A stretch of 22,846 bases of DNA from Candidatus Latescibacterota bacterium. Its GTDB lineage: Bacteria > Latescibacterota > UBA2968 > UBA8231. The notes beneath the pieces were generated by a model that had not been told where the DNA came from, ran no database searches, and saw only the letters and a list, made by a program, of their open reading frames with translations. A program made the position numbers and the translations under genes. The DNA is taken from the NCBI GenBank assembly GCA_021295675.1, contig JAGWBY010000026.1, forward strand, positions 43,072-65,917, given 5' to 3'. Of the stretch, positions 9,413 to 16,090 are shown piece after piece. Position 1 is the stretch's first letter. Each line of letters begins with the position of its first letter.

Positions 9413-10170
9413 CTACTCGGGCGCGCCCGTCCAGCGTCTGAGCAAGAAATTACTCAAGCTACTCACAGTGGTAAATAGCCCCAAGCCGAGCAAGGTGCAA
9501 AACAGAATGCAGGCGAACAGGTAGTCGGTCTTGGCTTGGCCGTTGGTGAGGATGATCAAGTAGCCGAGGCCAAAGTCCTCGGTGCCGTAGCCGGCGAAGA
9601 ACTCGCCGACAAGGAGATGCGGGCACCGACGAGCATTTGGGGGACAGCGCCGGGGACGCGGAGCTTGAACAGCACCTGCCAGCGGTTGGCCTTGTTGAGC
9701 GCGAAGAAGTCGAGGATGTGGGGATCGACGCGGGTCAAGCCGTCGGTGGTATTGGCGATGACCGGGAAGAGGGCGATGATGAAAGAGACGGCCACCACGC
9801 CTTGAAGACCGTAGCCGATCCACAGGATGATCAGCGGCGCGATGGCGACGATGGGCATGGTCTGCAAGAAGATCGCGTAGGGGTAGAGGCTGCGCTCGAT
9901 GAGGCGCGACTGGGAAAACAGCAGGGCGACCAAGAAGCCAAAGGCAAAACTGAGGACAAAGCCCAAGAGGGCACCCGAGGCCGTCAGCAAGGTAGCCGAC
10001 AGCAGGCGCGGCAAGTTGTCGGCGATGGCACGGGCCACGAGCAGGGGCCCGGGCAACAGGAAAGGTTCGATTCCGAGGAGCGAGACTGCGCCTTGCCAGG
10101 CGCACACGACTAAGGCGAAGAACAGCAGCGGAGGCAGGACGTTGGTCGTCAGGGAGTGCAGTCGTTTCAT
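9413..10170 (-). CDS. ABC transporter permease (SsuC/TauC/ThiX type), frameshifted
   Basis: An inner-membrane permease of the binding-protein-dependent family (BPD_transp_1). The first frame gives residues 1-186 with several helices and the EAA-type coupling loop (DFFALNKANRWQVLFKLRVPGAVPQ area). It breaks near 9612 after MLVGARIS. The rest (VGEFFAGYGTEDFGLGYLI to the stop at 9413) is in another frame. In this family about nine residues like AGLAVIGAI lie between these two pieces, so roughly 26 to 28 bases appear to be missing rather than one base inserted. The ATG overlaps the ATPase stop (ATGA), which implies translational coupling. Both halves are well conserved, which favours a sequence error over old decay. 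Confidence 0.85.
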
Positions 10171-10888
10171 GGGTCGTCGGAGTGGGCGAGTTGGCGCGAA
10201 ATCCCGTTGGCTATGCGGATAAATTCAGGGGCGCTGCGCAGGTACGGCGAGCGCGGATAGCGGCGAGGAGGTGGCCGGGCCGCGCGCTCATCACGAGGAC
10301 CCGCTGGCTGAGGAACACGGCTTCGGAGACGTTGTGCGTGACGAAGAGGCCGGTCCAGCGGTCTTCCTGCCACAGGCGCAACAACTCCTCGTTGAGCCGC
10401 TGGCGGGTGATTTCGTCGAGTGCGCCAAAAGGCTCGTCGAGGAGCAGGATCTGCGGGCGGGTCACCAGTGCGCGGGCAATGGAGACTCGCATGCGCATGC
10501 CGCCGGATAGTTGGGCTGGGTACGCAGCGGCAAAGTCGGTTAGGCCGACCAGTTCAAGCGTCTGGGCGACGCGCTCGTCAGCGGCTTCGCGGCGCAGTTC
10601 TAAGGGGAGGGTGATGTTGTGCGCGACCGATCGCCAAGGCAGTAGCGTGGCGTCTTGGAAGACGAAAGCGAGGCCGAGCGGATCGTGGCCCTCCACGCGC
10701 AGCTCGCCGCTCGTGGGCTGGTCTAGGCCGGCCACGAGGCGGAGGAAGGTGGATTTGCCGCAGCCGGAAGGGCCGACGATGGAGACGAACTGACCGCGGC
10801 TAATTTCTAAATCGAGGTCGCGCAGGGCTTGGACCCCGGAGGGGAAGTACTTGTCGATCCCTGCGGCGACGACTAGCTGCGACTCCAT
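10167..10888 (-). CDS. ABC transporter ATP-binding protein (SsuB/TauB/ThiZ type), frameshifted near its end
   Basis: Walker A GPSGCGKST (39-47), Q-loop Q78, signature LSGGM (127-131), Walker B ILLLDEP (147-153) and switch H185 are all present. The frame holds to about residue 210 (SARPGHLLAA, near 10258). It then runs into an unrelated tail ending at 10211, while the next frame continues YPRSPYLRSAPEFIRIANGISRQLAHSDDP to a TGA at 10167-10169. That tail is the normal family ending, and its TGA overlaps the permease ATG as ATGA, which supports the restored frame. A few residues like IPVxLP seem to be lost at the junction. The start ATG directly abuts the xerD TAA. The ABC domain itself is intact. 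Confidence 0.88.
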
Positions 10889-11815
10889 TTAACCTCGGGG
10901 GTGGTAGGTCTTGTGGACCTCTTTGAGATAGCTGAGGTCGAGATGCGTATAGATCTGGGTGGTGGAGATGTCGGCGTGGCCCAACAGCTCCTGCACGGCG
11001 CGGAGGTTGGCGCCGCCTTCTAACAGGTGCGTGGCAAAGGAGTGGCGCAGGGTGTGGGGGCTAATCTCCCTGCCGATGCGGGCCTTGTCGCCAGCAGTTT
11101 TGATGATCTTCCACACGCTCATCCGCGAGAGCGGCCCGCCTTGGGCGTTGAGAAAGACGTGGTCGCTCGAGTCGGGACGGGCGAGGTGAGGGCGGCCTTG
11201 ACGCAGGTAGCGTCTGAGCGTGCGTGCGTCTTTGGCCGCGATGGGTACGATGCGCTCGCGCCGGCCGCGGATGCGGATGAGGCCCCGCGCCAGCAGCAGG
11301 GCCTCCTGTTGCAGCGCGGTCAGTTCGGAGACGCGGATGCCGGTGGCGTAAAGCACAGCGAGGATGGCCTTATCGCGCTGGCCCAGCGGCTCGTCGGGGT
11401 CGGCTGCGGCGAGGAGGGCGGCGATTTCCTCGATTGAGAGCACGTCGGGTAAGCGGCGCTCCAGTTTGGGCGGGTCGAGGAGTTCGGCTGGGTTGTGCGT
11501 CGTTGCGCCCTTGAGCAGTAAGTACTGGTGGAAGCGCTTTATCGAGGTGAGGTTGCGAGCCATGGTGGAAGCAGTTAGGCCGGCGTCGCGCAGCGAGTGG
11601 AGCAAGCGAGCGATGTGTTGGTGTTGGACGGTTTCTAGGTGCTCGACGCCTTGGGAGGATAGGTGATGCAAATAGCGGTTGAGGTCGCGGCGATAGGCAT
11701 CGAGGGTATTGGCCGCCAGCCCATTGTCGCGCTCCATGGCTTGGAGGAAGCGCTCGCAGGGATCGGACAGGGCCGCTGGCAGCGGGCGTTCAGGCGTGGA
11801 TTTCGGGCGGGCCAT
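10889..11815 (-). CDS. xerD: Tyrosine recombinase XerC/XerD family; catalytic lysine apparently missing
   Basis: 308 residues from the ATG at 11815; the open frame extends further upstream but there it is only the shadow of uvrC. The N-terminal SAM-like core-binding domain (FLQAMERDNGLAANTLDAYRRDL) is followed by the catalytic domain with R161 (GIRVSEL), H254-x2-R257 (HTLRHSF), H280 (LLGHADIS) and nucleophile Y289 (TTQIYTHL). The beta-hairpin that carries the catalytic Lys (GKGxKER in XerD) reads IRGRRERIVPI here: two residues, including the Lys, are absent. XerCD resolves chromosome dimers at dif. Length and C-terminus (LKEVHKTYHPRG) fit XerD better than XerC. It overlaps uvrC by 26 bases and abuts the ATPase gene. 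Confidence 0.9.
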   Translation of the reverse strand: MARPKSTPERPLPAALSDPCERFLQAMERDNGLAANTLDAYRRDLNRYLHHLSSQGVEHLETVQHQHIARLLHSLRDAGLTASTMARNLTSIKRFHQYLLLKGATTHNPAELLDPPKLERRLPDVLSIEEIAALLAAADPDEPLGQRDKAILAVLYATGIRVSELTALQQEALLLARGLIRIRGRRERIVPIAAKDARTLRRYLRQGRPHLARPDSSDHVFLNAQGGPLSRMSVWKIIKTAGDKARIGREISPHTLRHSFATHLLEGGANLRAVQELLGHADISTTQIYTHLDLSYLKEVHKTYHPRG

Positions 11816-13598
11816 GATCTGGGCTGTTGAGATGGGCGAGCAAGGCGTCGGCCTGTTTGCGGCTGAAGCCGGGGAGGGCGGCGATTTCCTCGGCTGGCGT
11901 GGCGGCGATGCGCTTGACCGAGCCGAAGGCAACCAGCAGGGCCTTGCGCTTTTGCGGGCCGATGCCGGGGACGTGATCCAAGGTCGAGCTGAGCGCGCTT
12001 TTGGCGCGTTGCTGGCGGTGGTTTTTGAGCGCGAAGCGGTGGGCTTCGTCGCGCAGCATCTGCAACAGGCGCAGGCTGGCCGAGGTCTTGGGCAGCAGCA
12101 GGGGATCGCGCTGGTCCGGCAGGATGACTTCCTCAAAGCGCTTGGCGAGGCCGACGACGGGTTGGTCTGTTATGTCTAGCTCGCGTAGGGCGGCGACTGC
12201 GCTGGAGAGCTGGCCCGAGCCGCCGTCGATGAGCAGCAAGTCGGGCCGCGGCTCGTTGCGTTCGGCCAGGCCGCGGAAGCGGCGATGTACTACTTGGTGG
12301 ATGGCGGCGTAGTCGTCGGGCTGCGCGAGATCGCGGATTTTGAAGTAACGGTACTGGCTGCGCTTGGCCCGCCCATCGATAAAGCAGACCACCGAGCCGA
12401 CAGGGTGCGCGCCTTGGAAGGTGGAGATGTCGATGCCTTCGATATGGCGAGGTGGAGCCGCTAGCTGCAAGTCGCGCTGGAGGGCATAGACCGATTGGGG
12501 GATGCGGTCGCGTTTCATCTCGCGCTTGAGCTGGCGTTCGGTGAGCATTTGGGCGGCGTTTTTGGTGGCCATGTCGAGCATTTGCGCTTTGGCACCGCGC
12601 TGGGGGGTGGCCAAATCGACCTTGCCGTCGGCCTTTTGCGACAGCCAAGTAGCCATCGCGTCGGCGTCCTCCGGCTGGGCTGGCAGGTGGATCTCGGGCG
12701 GGACAAAGTCGTTTTGCAGGTAGAATTGCCGCGCAAAGGCCGAGAGGATGTCCCCGTCGGAGGATTCCATGACCCCGCCGAGGAAGTGGTGCTTTTTGCC
12801 GAGCAGGCGGCCCTCGCGGATTTCGAGGACGCTGCAACAGGCTTCGTCGTCGCTGCGGGCCATGCCGAGGACGTCGCGGTCTATCTGGTCGTCGAGGACG
12901 ACCTTTTGGCGCGCGCGCATGGATTCTAGGGCTTGGATCTGGTCGCGGAAGCGGGCGGCTTTTTCGTAGCGCATGTCTTCGGCGGCCTCGGTCATGCGCT
13001 TTTGTAGCTCGCGGATCACTTCGGCGTTCTGGCCGCGCAAAAAGCGCACGGCCCGCTCGACGGTTTTGCGGTAGTCGTCAGCCGAGACGAGGTTTTCGCA
13101 GGGGCCTTCGCAGCGCTTGAGGCACCTTGTCTGAGGGCAAATGGGCGTTGCAGGCGCGGATGGGGAAGACCTTGCGCAGCATGTCGAGGGTGGTGTGCAT
13201 GGCGCGGACGTTGCTGTACGGGCCGAGGTAGCGCGAGCCGTCGCGGACTACGTCGCGGGTGGCGAAGATGCGGGGAAACGGCTCGGCGGTGATGCGGATA
13301 TAGGGGTATTTCTTGTCGTCTTTGAGCAGGATGTTGTAGCGCGGTTTGTGGGTGCGGATTTGGGTGGCTTCGAGGATGAGGGCTTCTTGTTCGCTACCCG
13401 TTACGATGTAGTCGATGTCGGCGATGTTGCGGACTAGGGCTTTGAACTGACGCCGGCCATCGCCGCCCGAGATGCGAAAGTACGAGCGCACCCGGTCGCG
13501 CAGGCTTTTGGCCTTGCCGATGTAGATGATCTGCCCGTCGCGCCTTTTCAGGGCAGGGCGTCGAGTTTGAGGCGCAGATCTTCGGAGAGGTTTTTCAT
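11790..13598 (-). CDS. uvrC: Excinuclease ABC subunit C, interrupted by two frameshifts
   Basis: UvrC makes both incisions in nucleotide-excision repair. The start at 13598 gives MKNLSEDLRLKLDALP and then a TGA. The frame beginning LKRRDGQIIYIGKAKSLRDRVRSYF continues the GIY-YIG domain to about 13135. The third frame restarts at TRCLKRCEGPCENLVSADDYR and runs to 11790. At the first junction the PGVY half of the GIY-YIG motif is lost (about 8 residues). At the second, part of the Cys-rich segment before CEGPC is lost. Downstream features are intact: UVR motif (MRYEKAARFRDQIQAL), RNase H-like domain (IEGIDIS, LLIDGGSGQLSSA, RDEAHRFA) and a double helix-hairpin-helix (VPGIGPQKRKALL, LPGFSRKQADALL). 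A good promoter lies 33 bases upstream. As read, it could not encode a working protein. Confidence 0.92.
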
Positions 13599-13630
13599 CA
13601 GAAAGGGATGCAGATTGACATATTGCAACG

Positions 13631-13659
13631 AGGATAGGCGTTTTGCCGGATCGCGTCAA
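13631..13659 (-). promoter_or_regulatory. Sigma-70-type promoter of the uvrC operon
   Basis: On the minus strand TTGACG (13654-13659) and TATCCT (13631-13636) are spaced by exactly 17 bases, with uvrC starting 33 bases after the -10 box. The same boxes and spacing, with matching flanks on both sides, recur at 20828-20856, which supports a real element rather than chance. Confidence 0.65.
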
Positions 13660-13686
13660 GACGGGCGAGAGATGCGGGATTGGCAG

Positions 13687-13950
13687 CTACTTGAGCAAGA
13701 GTAGTCGTCGGGTCTGCTCGCCGCCGGGATAGTGCAGGCGCACGAGATAGACCCCCGCCGCTAACGCCGTACCGGCGTCCCAGCGGACTTGGTGTGAGCC
13801 GGCGGCTTGGAACTGATCCACGAGTGTGCGCACGGGTTGGCCCAAGGTGTTGTAGATCGTCAGTCGCACTGGGCCGGGGGTGGCTATGTCGTAGACGATT
13901 TGGGTGCTGGCGTTGAAGGGGTTGGGATAATTGGGGGATAGGCCGCTGGT
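13687..13950 (-). repeat. CTD cassette, copy 1 (in the YWTD gene)
   Basis: 264 bases encoding the 86-residue sorting domain. It is nearly identical at DNA level to 15815-16090, which is 12 bases longer because of an extra NQQG. Shorter copies of its 3' end lie at 19009-19110 and 19853-19948. Confidence 0.85.
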
Positions 13951-15756
13951 GGCTGGTATCGCTGGCGTGGCGTCGGGCGTTGAGATCGCGGTTGGGTGGG
14001 AGATGTCTAAGGCGAGGTCTGTTGGCTCTGGAGATATTCCCCATCCTCCATCTCCTAGTGTCCATATCTCCTCGAGGTTGGATCCATCCAAGTTGGACCG
14101 GAAGAATTCGGTCCATACTGGGGGCACCTCACCTACCATCCCAAGGCCGTCGGCTCGATGCGACAAGTATATTTTGTTTCCAGTTAGGTCCAGGGCGAAG
14201 GCTTTAAAGGATCCCCAACCCCAATCCTTGTCAGAACGAGTGACGATAGTCTCGACGTTTGAGCCATCTAATTCCGCCCGTTGAATCGCCTTCCCATCTG
14301 CGTCCATCCAGTATATCTTGCCCGCCAGTACATCGAGAGCCATTTTTTCACTACTATCGCTATCCGTTGGTTCTGAGACGATAATAGCTTCGACATTGGA
14401 CCCGTCCAGGTCCGCTCGCTGAATGGTGTGCTCCCATTGCTCCCTTCGGAAGCTCTCAGTCCAATAGATCTTATCCCGGACGCCATCAAGGGCAATATCT
14501 CCGGGGTTGCTCAAACCTGTAAGGACCTCTTTGACGTTGGACCCGTCCAAGTCCGCCGCCTGAATTTTCCCGTCGTCCACCCAATAGATTTTGTCCCCTT
14601 CTAGCAGGGCAATGTCCTTAGGACGATTTCCGGTGATCAGGATTTCGAGGTTTCGGCCGTCCAAGTCGGCCCGATGGATCGTCCCCTTCCACGCGTCGGA
14701 CCAGTACATCTTGTCCAAGTACAGGGCAATACCGTGTGGTCTCCTTACTGTTGGATCAAATAGGATTTCGACATTTTGGCCGTCTAAATCCGCACGCTGA
14801 ATCGTCCCCTGCCTTGAGTCCGCCCAATAGATTTTGCCTCCGTCCACGTCAAGGGCGATACCTATGCGGGGCCCCCTCCAGTCGGTATAGAGGACGTCTT
14901 CCTGTAAGTTGAATAGGATTTCGACGTTGGAGCCATCCAAATCCGCACGCTGAATCGTCTGCGTGGCTGGATTGGTCCAGTATACTTTGCCTCTGTCCAC
15001 GTCGAGGACTATTTCTTCGGGGTAGCCATCAGATACGGTGAGGACCTCTTCGATATTTTCTCCGTTTAGGTCCGCCCGCAGGATCGTCTTCGTGCTTAGG
15101 TTGGTCCAGTACACCCTGCCTCCGTCCACATCAAGGGCCATAGCTCCGAGATAATCTCTGCTCGGAGTCGGAGGAATTCTAAAGTCGTCGAAGTTTTGGC
15201 TGAGGTCGGATCGGATTATTTGACCGGAGTACCAGTCCAGATAGTACACGTTGCCCCGGACCAAATCCAGAGCAATTTCATTACCCAGCAGCCAGTCGTT
15301 AAGGATTTCGCTATTGGAGCCGTCGAGGTTGGCCCGCCCCACATGACCATACGGATGGTCATATTCGGGGAGGTCCGAGATCCAGTATATTTTGCCCTCG
15401 AATACATCAAGCGCGATGTTCGTTACCCCTGTCGCCTCCCAACCAGCGTTAAAGTCTTTGAGATTGGAGCCATCTAGGTTAGAGCAATAGATATTCCGAC
15501 GATCTGCCCAGTATATTTTGCCCCGCAATAGATCGAGTGCGATGTCGGTAGGACGCCTCAAGTCTGACTCGATGAGTTGTTCGACATTGGTGCCGTCGAG
15601 GTTGGCCCGCTGGATGCCTTTTACTCGGTTCGTCCAGTAGATTTTGCCTTCCGCGATCGGCGGCTGACCGTAGCTGGTGCCTTGCCCGACGAGGGCCAAC
15701 CACGCCATTGCGAACAGGAATGCAGTGATTTTTCGAGTGGCGATCAGGTGTATCAT
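13687..15756 (-). CDS. Secreted YWTD beta-propeller protein with type IX-like C-terminal sorting domain
   Basis: 689 residues. A signal peptide covers residues 1-30. From residue 37 to about 590 there are 12 repeats of roughly 40-50 residues with the core GKIYWTN...IQRADLDGSNVE...IALD. This is the LDL-receptor class B (YWTD) pattern. Since YWTD propellers have six blades, 12 repeats suggest two tandem propellers (inference). Residues 604-689 form a CTD (SGLSPNYPNPFNASTQIVYD, VRLTIYNTLGQPVRTL, GVYLVRLHYPGGEQTRRLLLLK) of the FlgD-Ig-like/type IX sorting kind. The protein is likely surface-exposed or released and may bind ligands. GGAGG lies 7 bases before the ATG. No catalytic residues are recognised. 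Confidence 0.9.
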   Translation of the reverse strand: MIHLIATRKITAFLFAMAWLALVGQGTSYGQPPIAEGKIYWTNRVKGIQRANLDGTNVEQLIESDLRRPTDIALDLLRGKIYWADRRNIYCSNLDGSNLKDFNAGWEATGVTNIALDVFEGKIYWISDLPEYDHPYGHVGRANLDGSNSEILNDWLLGNEIALDLVRGNVYYLDWYSGQIIRSDLSQNFDDFRIPPTPSRDYLGAMALDVDGGRVYWTNLSTKTILRADLNGENIEEVLTVSDGYPEEIVLDVDRGKVYWTNPATQTIQRADLDGSNVEILFNLQEDVLYTDWRGPRIGIALDVDGGKIYWADSRQGTIQRADLDGQNVEILFDPTVRRPHGIALYLDKMYWSDAWKGTIHRADLDGRNLEILITGNRPKDIALLEGDKIYWVDDGKIQAADLDGSNVKEVLTGLSNPGDIALDGVRDKIYWTESFRREQWEHTIQRADLDGSNVEAIIVSEPTDSDSSEKMALDVLAGKIYWMDADGKAIQRAELDGSNVETIVTRSDKDWGWGSFKAFALDLTGNKIYLSHRADGLGMVGEVPPVWTEFFRSNLDGSNLEEIWTLGDGGWGISPEPTDLALDISHPTAISTPDATPAIPATSGLSPNYPNPFNASTQIVYDIATPGPVRLTIYNTLGQPVRTLVDQFQAAGSHQVRWDAGTALAAGVYLVRLHYPGGEQTRRLLLLK

Positions 15757-15814
15757 AAGTAAACCTCCGTTCGTCCGGGCCGATTAGGATGAACGATAGA
15801 CGCGGATTTGGAAG

Positions 15815-16090
15815 CTACTTGAGCAAGAGTAGCCGCCGGGTTTGCTCGCCGCCGGGATAGTGCAGGCGCACGAGATAGACGCCCGCCGCCAACTCCGTGC
15901 CTTGTTGGTTGCGGGCGTCCCAGTGGACTTGGTAGAAGCCAGCAGCTTGGAACTGATCCGCGAGCGTGCACACGGGTTGGCCCAAGGTATTGTAGATCGT
16001 CAGCCGCACTGGGCCGGGGGTGGCTAAGTGGTAGGCGATCTGGGTGCTGGCGTTGAAGGGGTTGGGATAATTGGGGGATAGGCCGCTGGT
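15815..16090 (-). repeat. CTD cassette, copy 2 (in the LRR gene)
   Basis: 276 bases, the same cassette as 13687-13950. Similarity continues past the stop codon for about 30 bases, so the copied unit is DNA and not only a conserved domain. Confidence 0.85.

Noticed and set aside
9637..10113. Plus-strand open frame of 158 codons, very Gln/Asp/Gly-rich
   Set aside because: Antisense to the ABC permease, whose EAA loop and helices are clear; no ribosome site and no recognisable domain.
11816..12136. Longer N-terminus for the recombinase
   Set aside because: The extra 107 codons are a Cys/Arg/Pro-rich shadow of uvrC; the XerD-like domain starts right at the ATG at 11815.
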